From Lasioglossum baleicum (lineage: Eukaryota > Arthropoda > Insecta > Hymenoptera > Halictidae): DNA of 64,000 nucleotides. The DNA lies in assembly GCF_051020765.1 (NCBI RefSeq), contig NW_027469298.1, positions 62,001 to 126,000 of the forward strand, written 5' to 3'. A program made the position numbers and the translations under genes. The notes below the pieces were generated by a model, which was not told the origin of the DNA, did not search any database, and saw nothing but the letters and a program-made list of their open reading frames with translations. This document shows, one piece after another, positions 23,550-32,700 of the stretch. The stretch's first letter is position 1, and every line of letters starts with the position of its first letter.

Positions 23550-24287
23550 ATTAAGTCTAATAAATATAAATTAAAATATAAACATAAACATAGTAAATCT
23601 ACAAAATGTCAATATCAAATTGAAAATTCAAATATAATATGATGAGATTTTGGAAAATGAATAAATTTTAATCGTAAAAATGTATAAAATAATATAATTA
23701 ATCCAATTAATACGTGAAATCCATGAAATCCAGTTATTAAAAAATATAATGAACCAAAAACTCTACCATTAATTGTAAAATATGAATAAATATATTCAAA
23801 TAATTGAATTATTATAAATGATAAACCTAAAATTAATGTATATATTAAATATATAATTGATTTTTTTAAATTAGATTCTAATATATAATTATAACACATT
23901 GAAAGAGTAAATCCTGAGTGGATTAAAATAATTGACTTCAATAATGCAATTTCAATTGAGGAGGAAATATATATATATATGAAAATAACTTCAAAAAAAT
24001 GAAACGAAAGAAAATAATCCTGATGAAATAATTAAAATTATACAAAATTTTAAAAAATTTATTACACAGTTTGTATGATGTCCGTGATCAGTTCTTTCAC
24101 GAATAATACCTCGTAGTCATAAAGTAAAAACTAAAATGATATTAAAAATTATTATTAATAATTGATAATTAAATTTGAAATATATTAAACTAATTAAATC
24201 AATTATTCAATTTATTACATTTAATGATATTAATAAAGGCCAAGGTCTTAATGTAACTAAATGATAAGGAAAATTATTTTTTATCAT
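23550..24287 (-). pseudogene. cox3: cox3 copy with one frameshift at a TA run
   Basis: Cytochrome c oxidase subunit 3. From ATG at 24285-24287 the minus strand reads NFPYHLVTLSPWPLL, then LW-GIIRERTDHGHHTNCV, then SFFWSYFH. A run of TA dinucleotides at about 23968-23980 shifts the frame. After it the frame reads SSSIEIALLKSIILIHSGF, then GSLYFLITGFHGFHVLIGLIIL and FEFSIWYWHFVDL (Trp as TGA). Length is near the normal 780 bp. The start follows the atp6 stop closely, as in functional mtDNA. Confidence 0.88.
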
Positions 24288-24293
24288 AAAATA

Positions 24294-24983
24294 TTAATAT
24301 TCAGAATAATATAAAATTATTAATGTTGAAAATAAATAAGCTTGAATAAGTGAAATAAAAATTTTTAAAATTATTACTATATTTTGAATTCAAAAAGGAA
24401 TAAAGGTTAAGTTTAGAAAATTTAAAATAAAATTGCCTAATGATGTTAAAATTAAATGACCAAAAATTAAATTAGCACATAATCGAATTGATGAAGCTAA
24501 AGGACGAATAATATTTCTAATTAATTCAGTAATTACTATAAAATATATTAAATATAAAGGTGAATTTAAAGGTACTAAATGAATAAAGAATAATTTATAA
24601 GAATTAATTATTACATATAAAATTAAAGCTATTCATAATGTTAATTATAATATTAAATTAAATGATAAATGTCTTGTTGGAGTAAGTACATATGGAATTA
24701 ATCCTAAATAATTAGTAATATGAATAAATATTAATAAACTTATAAGAATAATAATATTTGAATTATATTTATAATTTATAATGAATTCTTTACATAATAA
24801 TTTAATAAATTTAATAAATAAAATATTAATTCAATTTAAAATAATATAATAATTATTGAATAAAATTATGTAAAATATAGTAGGAAAATAAATAAGTATT
24901 CAATTAGAAATAAAATGTCTATAATTATTTAATCTAATTATTGGATCAAATATGTCAAATTAATTTATAAAATTAATACTCAT
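24294..24983 (-). pseudogene. atp6: atp6 copy
   Basis: ATP synthase Fo subunit a. The ATG at 24981-24983 opens MSINFIN, then hits an in-frame TAA (24960-24962), and continues FDIFDPII-LNNY, the conserved N-terminal motif. The C-terminus reads ILKIFISLIQAYLFSTLMILYYSEY with TAA at 24294-24296. Size (about 690 bp) and overlap with atp8 are as expected. Confidence 0.82.
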
Positions 24984-25115
24984 TTATTAAAATTAAGTTT
25001 TTTTATTTTAATTTAAATTAATTAATATATAATTTAAATTAATTATTAAATACAATAAGTTAAGAATTACAAAAATATAAAGTTCACACAAAAAAATTGG
25101 TCTTATTCGTGGAAT
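24978..25115 (-). pseudogene. atp8: atp8 copy
   Basis: ATP synthase Fo subunit 8. It starts at ATT (25113-25115) with IPRMSPIFLCELYIFVILN, the hallmark IPQM-P N-terminus. It runs 34 codons to a TAA, shorter than the usual 50-55; a single base shift would carry it to the atp6 start, where the two genes overlap in insects. It directly abuts tRNA-Lys. Confidence 0.75.
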
Positions 25116-25116
25116 T

Positions 25117-25183
25117 CATTAAAAGTAATTTTTACTGTTACTGATTTAAAAGATCAAATCTTTTAAATTTAAGGTACTTAATG
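25117..25183 (-). tRNA. trnK: tRNA-Lys(UUU) copy in mitochondrial insert
   Basis: Minus strand: the ends cattaagt and acttttaatg pair, and the anticodon stem ttgat/atcag encloses ctTTTaa. It is adjacent to atp8, with tRNA-Asp on the cox2 side (order Asp then Lys). Confidence 0.75.
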
Positions 25184-25194
25184 ATTTAAATACT

Positions 25195-25260
25195 TAAAAA
25201 ATAATACAGGATATTAATTTTTAATTGACAATTTAATGTTATATATTTTAACTAATTTTT
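25195..25260 (-). tRNA. trnD: tRNA-Asp(GUC) copy in mitochondrial insert
   Basis: Minus strand: the acceptor a-run pairs with the t-run, the D arm is ttagttaaaatatataa, and the anticodon loop attGTCaat. It follows cox2 directly. The order cox2, Asp, Lys, atp8 is swapped relative to the ancestral insect order. Confidence 0.75.
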
Positions 25261-25263
25261 TAA

Positions 25264-25936
25264 TTAAACTTTATTTTTAATTCATTTTATAAAATTAGTT
25301 ATAGATGTTCTTTCAACAGTAATAGGCATAAATCTATCATTTATTAATACAAATTTCAGAACATTATCCAAAATATAATCCAGCTCGTAAACAAAATAAA
25401 TTAAATTGTTTAATTCGTTCTGGAATTGCATCAATTTTAACACCTAAAGATGGTACAGTTCATGAATGAATTACATCAATTAATGAGACTAATAAACGTA
25501 TAGGTAATTTTATAGGAAAAACTATTCGATTATCTGTATCTAATAATAGGAATTGATTTATTGATTCATATATTAATATATATGAATGAAATTCAATATT
25601 ATTAAAATCAGAATATTAATAAGAACAATATCATTGATGACCAATTGATTTAATTGAAAAAAAGGATTTAATAATTCATCAGTATATTATAAAATCTTTA
25701 AAGATTGAAAACAAATAAATAATAAAGTAATTATTGGAATAATTGTTCAAATTACTTCAATTAAATAATTTTTTAATAAATATAAGTTAATAAATTTATT
25801 ATTTAAAATATCAGCAATTAAATATGAAATAAGAACAATAATTATTAATATAAATATTATAATAAAATTATGTTAATAAATTAAATTATCATAGTAAAAA
25901 GAATTTGAATTTTGAAAAAAAAATATATTTCACGTT
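25264..25936 (-). pseudogene. cox2: cox2 copy with stops
   Basis: Cytochrome c oxidase subunit 2. The N-terminus reads STWKYIFFQNSNSFYYDNLI (Trp as TGA), but after a small indel. It then reads VIWTIIPIITLLFICFQSLKILYYTDE and IKSIGHQWY. The copper-site region at about 25360 keeps the order GLYFG, stop, CSEIC, where TAA (25364-25366) has replaced the usual Gln codon, one C-to-T change. The C-terminus reads PITVESTSMTNFMKWI with TAA at 25264-25266. About 670 bp, near full length. Confidence 0.85.
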
Positions 25937-25943
25937 GCTCTTT

Positions 25944-26012
25944 TCAATAATAAAATTAAATTTTATATAACTGCATTTTTAATTCATTGCACATTTCTGC
26001 CAAGTAAAAATT
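25944..26012 (-). tRNA. trnL2: tRNA-Leu2 (UUR) copy, degraded
   Basis: Minus strand: acttggcagaaatgtgcaat matches the conserved D-arm half of insect tRNA-Leu(UUR) and lies between cox1 and cox2 as usual. The anticodon loop is altered (aattaaaaatgc). Confidence 0.6.
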
Positions 26013-26013
26013 T

Positions 26014-27543
26014 TTTAGTTACTAAAATTCAACACTCATTAAAAGAATAATTTAATGGAGGGAAATTTATTAATCATTCTAAAGAAGATTGAAGATATTT
26101 AAATAATAATAAACGTTTATAAATTAAACTTTCTAAAATTAAAAAAAATTAAAAAATTATTCTATTTAATGGAATAATAGAACCAATTGAAGATAATAGA
26201 TTTCAACTATAATAAGAATCAGAATAATCAGAAAAACGACCAGGAATTCCTATTAAACCTAAAGAATGTAGAGGAAAAAATGTTAAATTTACTCCAATGA
26301 ATATTATTAAAAATTGATATACTAATAATTTTTTATTTAATATTAAACCAGTAATTAAAGGATATCAGTGAATAAATCTTGAAATGACAGGAAAAACAGC
26401 TCCTATTGATAAAACATAATGAAAGTGAGCAACAACATAATATGTATCATGTAAAATAATATCAATAGATGAATTAGATAATATAATTCCTGTTAATCCT
26501 CTAATTGCGAATAGTAAAATGAAACCTAAAGATCATATAATAGAATTATTTACTTCAAATTTTGAACCATTATCAGTTGCTAATCATCTAGAAACTTTAA
26601 TTCCAGTAGGAACAGCAATAGCTATAGTTGCTGAAGTAAAATAAGCACGAGTATCTACATCTAATCCAACAGCAAATATATGATGGGCAAAAACAATAAA
26701 ATCTAAAAATCCAGTCCCTAATATTGCATAAAATATTCCTAAATCACCAAATACTTCCTATTTACCACTTTCATTTATAATAATTTGAGAAATTAATTCA
26801 AAACCAGGTAAAATTAAGATATAAACTTCTGGATGACCAAAAAATCAAAATAAATGTTGATATAATACAGGATCTCCTCCTACCATAGGATCAAAGAGAG
26901 ATGTATTAAAATTACGATCAAATAGTAATTTTGTAATAGCTCCTGCTACTACAGGTAAAGATAATAGTAATAAAATTATTGTAATAAAGAGACATAAAGG
27001 AAATAAATGTATTATATCTAAATCTAATCTAAAATTTTGTATTAATATAATTGTAGTCATTAAATTTGTAGCTCTTAAAAGTGATGAAATACCAGATATA
27101 TGTAAATAAAATATTGTAAAATCTACAGAAGGAGATGAATGAAAAATATAATTAGATAAAGGTGGACATACAGTTCAACCAGTTCCAGATATAAAATTAA
27201 AAATTCTTCTAGTTAATAATAATAATAATGAAGGAGGTAGTAATCAATATCTAATATTATCAATTGGAGGACATGATATACCAGGTGATCTCAATATTAA
27301 AGGAATTAATCAATTGCCAAATCCTCCAATTAAAAAAGGTATAATTATAAAAAAAATGATTAAAAATGCATGACTGGTAATTAAAGAATTATATTATTGA
27401 TCATTATTTAAAAATATTCCAGGAATTCTTAATTCTACACGAATTCAAAATCTCAAGGATGAACCAATTATTCCTGATCATATAGTTAATATAAAATAAA
27501 GAATGCCAATACCTTTATGATTTGTTGATATTAATCACTTAAT
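26014..27543 (-). pseudogene. cox1: cox1 copy with at least two in-frame stops
   Basis: Cytochrome c oxidase subunit 1, the catalytic core of complex IV. From ATT (27541-27543) the minus strand reads WLMSTNHKGIGILYF, WSGMIGSSL, IGGFGNWLIPLM, GTGWTVCPPLS, HSSPSVDF, LPVVAGAIT-LL and DRNFNTSLFDP, then WFFGHPEVYILILPGFELISQII. In-frame TAG at 26758-26760 follows NESGK. Downstream reads GFLDFIVFAHHIFAVGLDVDTRAYF, HDTYYVVAHFHYVLSMG and PGRFSDYSDSY. A second stop (TAA, 26149-26151) lies near the C-terminus. The heme-binding HH pair is retained. The copy is full length and the best preserved of the insert. A barcode-length first part is open, which could mislead barcoding. Confidence 0.93.
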
Positions 27544-27612
27544 TAAAATTAAAATTAAAATTTATTTTTAATTTAGAAAATTAATTGTTTTTAATTTAAC
27601 TTTCAATTTTTA

Positions 27613-27686
27613 TAGTATTAAAAATTTGTTTTTAAATTTTCATTAATAAATTTACAATTTATTTCTATTATCAGACATAATACTTT
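27613..27686 (-). tRNA. trnY: tRNA-Tyr(GUA) copy, same strand as cox1
   Basis: Minus strand: acceptor agtatt pairs with aatact, the D arm is gtctgataatagaa, the anticodon stem ataaa/tttat holds loop ttGTAaa, and the T arm aaaattt pairs with aaatttt. All four arms fold. It lies directly upstream of cox1. In the ancestral insect order tRNA-Tyr is on the opposite strand, so this orientation is a rearrangement, or the fold is misread from near-palindromic AT sequence. Confidence 0.6.
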
Positions 27687-27691
27687 CTATA

Positions 27692-27765
27692 TTTATTAAT
27701 TTTTAATTATAGCTTAAAAAACATTAAATTGCAAATATAAAATTTTGTAAATAAAATATATTAAG
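27692..27765 (+). tRNA. trnC: tRNA-Cys(GCA) copy
   Basis: The plus strand carries a tatagcttaaaaaacatt D-arm-like segment and the anticodon loop aattGCAaat. The acceptor stem is weak. It lies next to tRNA-Tyr on the strand opposite to cox1, as expected for Cys. Confidence 0.5.
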
Positions 27766-27779
27766 TATTTCATTTTTAC

Positions 27780-28140
27780 AGTATATTAAATATAAATACT
27801 ATTAGAATAATAAATATTGAATAAAATAGCATTATAAAATTAAACTTAAAATTAAACTTTATAAAAAATTAAAAAAAAAATTTATATTTATAAATAAGAA
27901 TATAATAATTTTTATATAACAATATAAATTAATATTTCTAATTAATAAAATTAGAAGTCTAATAAATATATTATATTCAATAATATATATAACATTTTTA
28001 ATTAATAATCATTTAATAATAAAAGAAAAAAAATTGGTAATTTTGAATATATTAATAAAATTAATAGAAATAAAATAATTAAATAATTTTTATAATTCAT
28101 TTATAAAATAAATATATCATATATTTTAAAATTAATTTTC
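27780..28140 (-). pseudogene. nad2: Possible nad2 C-terminal remnant
   Basis: On the minus strand near 28020-28090, a hydrophobic reading ILFLLILLMYSKLPIFFLLLLND resembles the C-terminal region of nad2 (SLGGLPPF-like), and the place upstream of tRNA-Cys and Tyr fits. The rest is broken AT-rich sequence. Tentative. Confidence 0.35.
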
Positions 28141-28343
28141 ACAATTTATTTATAATTAAATTATACCATAATTTTAAAAATTATTTTAAAATTTTTATAA
28201 CTAATAATAGTAAATAAATTTTCATAAATATCCTGTCAAAATATTCCCTTTTTCAAGAACATTCTTATTATATATATATTTTTTTTTTTAAACGTAAAAG
28301 CATACAAAATTTTGAATTTTAAAGAATTAATTAAATTGATAAA

Positions 28344-28392
<49 letters not shown>

Positions 28393-28454
28393 TAAATAAT
28401 TTGAATAATTTATTATATATATATATAATAAATATATATAATAAATTATTATAA
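28141..28454. other. AT-rich transition with (TA)n tract
   Basis: Extremely AT-rich sequence between the mitochondrial block and module B, including a TA run at about 28347-28390. It may hold eroded nad2 or tRNA sequence, but no landmark is recognisable. No gene is supported. Confidence 0.6.
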
Positions 28455-28974
28455 ATAATGAATAAACCTATAAAATAGTAAAATAAATTTATATATCCTT
28501 AAATAAATTAAATTAATAAACCTATGAAATATTAAAATTAATAATTTTTAATATTTATTGGTTTTATATTCTTAAATATATTAAATTATTAATAAGCCTA
28601 TAAATATTAATAATATACATAAATAAATTAAACTAATAAACCTATAAAGTGTTAAAATAAATATTTTCTAATATTTACGTGTTTTGTATCCGTGTATAAA
28701 TTAAATAATTAATAAACCTATAAAATGTTAAAACAAATTATAATACTTACAGATTTTGTATTTTTAAGTAAATTAAGTAAAGAATAAACGTATTAATATT
28801 AAACAATTTTTAATATTTATAGGTTATAGTAGTTTATAGGTTAAGATGGTAAACTTAAATAAATTAAATAATTAATAAACTTCATTAAGTAAATATTTAT
28901 TTAATATTAATGGATTTTAAAAAAATTATTACAAAATAATTAATGAACCGGTAAATATTATATAAATCACATTT
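28455..28974 (+). repeat. AT-rich module B, right arm
   Basis: Recurring ttaataaacctataaaatatt and aatatttataggttt phrases, the reverse complement of module B at 15641-16650. It is shorter than the left arm. It ends at attttgaaatataattattt, which mirrors the left-arm boundary phrase aattataatttgaaatac. Confidence 0.75.
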
Positions 28975-29740
28975 TGAAATATAATTATTTAATAAGTTAA
29001 TATTATAATTTAATTATAATTATATTCTACTCAACTAAAATAATATAAAACTACTTATTTATACCACTAAAATAGTATAAAATTAATTATTTATAATAAA
29101 TTAATTTATACTACTCGACTAAAACAGTATAAAATTATTTATAATAAATTGATTTATACTACTCGACTAAAATAGTATAAAATTACTAGCTTATAATAAA
29201 TTAATTTATACTACTCGTCTAAAATAATATAAATTTAATTATTTATAATAAATTAAATTACACTACTCGACTAAAATAGTATAAAATTAATTATTTATAC
29301 TACTAAAATAGTATAAAATTAATTATTAAATATATATTTCATATAAAATATTATTTTACAATATATCGATAGATTATGGATCTATATGCTTAGCAATCAG
29401 CTTATTTATATTCTAAATTTAATAAAATTTGTCAGCAATAGAAAATTTCAATAGAACAAATTTTAATATTATATATGCCATAAAATTAGCTCACCACAAT
29501 ACTAATCGAAAGTATCAATAGACCAAATTTTACACAATAAAATTTGTCAACAGTAGAAAATTTCAATAGAACAAATTTTCATATTATATATGCAATAAAA
29601 TTAACTCACCACAATACAAGTCGAAAATATCAATAGAACAAATTTTCCACAACAAAATTTGTCAACAGTAGAAAATTTCAATAGAACAAATTTTCATATT
29701 ATATATGCAATAAAAATAACTCGCCACTATTTCAGTCGAA
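28975..29740 (+). repeat. AT-rich module A, copy 3
   Basis: Same order as copy 1: short repeats with actactcgactaaaatagt (several near 29020-29310), the core with aatatatcgatagattatgg (29362), then between two and three 117-bp units beginning aaaatttgtcaacagtag. It stops in mid-unit near 29738, where agtcgaa merges into the satellite phrase gtcaaaccaggt. This is the outer part of the right arm of the inverted repeat. Confidence 0.85.
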
Positions 29741-29744
29741 CCAG

Positions 29745-32700
29745 GTAGTCCGTATCTGAACCCGCTGAACAGTATTGGCATTAGGCACGCAATTTCATGG
29801 TATGAATATTAATTAACAGAATCAAACCGCTGTTGAACGTTCCCTGTTGCTATATAGTCAAACTTTTTACCGAAGGCTTTACTTTCTGAGAAGCTAACCC
29901 GCTACATCGAGATTATGTCTTCGTGTTTAGAGGAGCATATTAGTATATACTTTAGGCACAGGCACATTAATTTCATGCATGAATTCTAAGATTGAGTGTT
30001 AAACATATCGAGAAAGTTACCACCTTCCCTGAGTGCCGAACGGCCATGTCAATATATTCACGTATCCTGCGATTCCGAAAGAGAAACGAAGTATTCCGGG
30101 TACAAATACGCTGAGTATTATTGGCAATAGACACCTTAATTCATGGTTCGAATACTAAAGTAGAGCGTCAAGCCGTTTAAGAACATTACCAATTGGTATC
30201 ATGTCAAACGTTTACCGAAGGCGTTATCTTCCGTGAATCTCACCGGCTTCATCGAGAGTATAACTTCGTGTTCAGAGAAAGTAATTAGTCTTCATTCCAG
30301 TGGTGGGCAACTTAACTTCATGTATGCATTAGAAGATCGGGGGTCCAAGCGGTTGAAAACGTTGCCACCATCTATGAGAGTGGAACCGCTACGACAATAG
30401 CTTGACCTATCCAGAGATTCGGGGAGGCAAACCAGGTAATACGAAAGTATATCCCCTGAACGGTACGGGCAGTATACACCTTAATTCATGGTTTGAATAT
30501 TAACGCAGGCAGTCAAGCCGCTGTAGATTATTACCGATTGGTGTAGAGTCAAACACTTTACCGTAGGCCTTTCCTACCGAGAAGCTATCCTGCTATATTG
30601 AGGGTACTACTTCGTGTTCGGTGAAGCAAGATAGTAGACATTTTCTTAACGTGCACCATAATTACATGAATATATTAGAAGATCGAGGGCCAAGCCCTTT
30701 GAGAACGTTACCTCCTTCTTATAGAGACGAACGCTAATTCAATAGCTACACCTGTACTGTGATTCCGAGGGTCAGACCAGGTATTCCGAGAGTCAATCCA
30801 CAGTGCCATATAGTCAATGGACACGATAGTTCACGGTATGCATATTAAAGTAGGGCGTCAAACCTTTGTGGAACGTCACCTATTGATATAGTGTCCAACC
30901 CATACCGAAGGCCTTAATTTCTTAAACCCTAGCCCGTTGTATAGAGCGTCATGCTTCCACTTCATAGAAACAAATTGGCAGACACCTAAGCATACGGACT
31001 CCTTATTTTTATATGTGAATAACAAAATCGAGAGTCAAACCACTCGAGAACGTAACCACCTTCTTTGAGAGTCGAACTGCTAAATCAATGGATACAACTA
31101 TCCGGTGATTCCGAGGGTCAGACCACATCTTCCGGGAGTGAATTCACAGTACAATATTACTAATGGACACGTAAATTAACGGTACGAATATACGAGTGGA
31201 GTATCAAATATTTGTCTGTATAGAGTCAAACACATTACGGGAGGCCATACCCTCCGAGTTATTAACTGCTGCATCGGTGGTCTAAATTCGTGTTCAGGGA
31301 AATAAGCTATAATTCCGTTTAGGGACGGGCATCTTCATTTCTTGTATGAATAAGAATATCGATAGGCACACCGTTCCATTTCGTTACCGCTTTCTTTGTG
31401 ATTCGCACATCTAACTCATCAGCTTCACCTATCCTGCAATTCCGATAGGCAAACCAGGTAATCCGTGAATCAATCCGCTGTAGATTATTGGCAATAGATA
31501 CCATAGTACACTGTTTGATTATTAAAGTACAGTGTCAACCATTTGTAGACCGTTACATATTGGTTGTAATGATAAAAGTCATACCGAAGACCTTACCCTC
31601 CATGATCCTAACCAGATGTATCTTGAGTATAACTTCGTGTTCGGAGAAACAAATTAGTCTCCATTTCAGTGACGGGCACCTTAACTTCATGTATGAATTC
31701 GATGATCGAGGGTCAAACCCTTCGAGAACGTAGCCACCTTCTGTGAGCGACGATCGGCTATGTCAATAGCTTTTCCTATCCAGTGGTTCGGAGAGTCAAG
31801 CCAGGTGGTGCTGGAGTAATTCTACTGAACTGTATTCCCAATAGACACCTTTATTCGCGGAGTGAATATTAAAATATAGCGTCACACCGTGTGATAACGA
31901 TACTAATCTCTATAAAGTCAATCGTTTTACGGAATGTCTTACCGTCCGAGAAGCTAACCCGCCGCATACTGAGTATACCCAATTAGTATAGAATTTAACG
32001 ACGGGAACCTTAGTGACATGTATAAACTGGAAAATCGAAGGTCAAACCTTTCGAGAACGCTATCACCTTCTTTTAGAGTCGAGCCTCCTAGTCAGTAGAT
32101 ACAATTATCATGCTGTTTCGAGGGTCAAGCCAGGTAATCCGGAAGTCAATCCGCATTGCAGTATTATCAATCGGCAGTTTCGTTTACGGTATGAATATTA
32201 AATTACAGCGATAAACAATTGTAGAACATTACCTATTGTCATGGTGTCAAACGTTTTCGCAAGGCCTTACCTTCTGATTACCAAACACGGTGTATCGAGG
32301 GTATAACTACGGTCTCATGGAAGAAAATTTGTATTCATTTTCGTGACGGACACCTTAATATAATGGATGAATAAGGAGATCGCCAGTCAATCCGCTCGAG
32401 AACGTTACCACCTTTTTTGGGAGTCGCACATCTAAGTCTGTATTTTCACCGATCCTGTTATTCCGATCGTCAAACCAGGTATTCCGGGAGTAAATGCGCT
32501 GAACAGATTTAAATATAGGCACCTCAATTCACAGTATAAATATTAATCTACAGATCCAAACCGTTGCAGAACGTTACTTATTGCTATACAGCCAAATTTT
32601 AACCGAAGGCCTTAGCATACGAGAACCCATCCCGCTGTAGCGATTGGCTTGCTTAGCCTTCACCGGATCAAATTAGTAGACATTTGGCAGAGGGACAACC

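Noticed and set aside
16790..28140. A functional mitochondrial genome misplaced in the assembly
   Set aside because: There are multiple frameshifts and in-frame stops in cox1, cox2, nad4, nad5 and atp6, a broken 16S, a duplicated 12S block and missing genes. The flanks join the satellite on both sides through the A and B modules.
14800..29740. A Maverick/Polinton giant transposon (about 15 kb with long inverted ends)
   Set aside because: The size and long inverted arms fit, but the interior is mitochondrial. No polymerase B, integrase, protease or capsid frame is present.
14790..29745. Precise terminal inverted repeats with target duplication for the A-B-mt-B-A unit
   Set aside because: The two outer ends stop at different points within the 117-bp unit and join different satellite phases. 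No matching target duplication was found.
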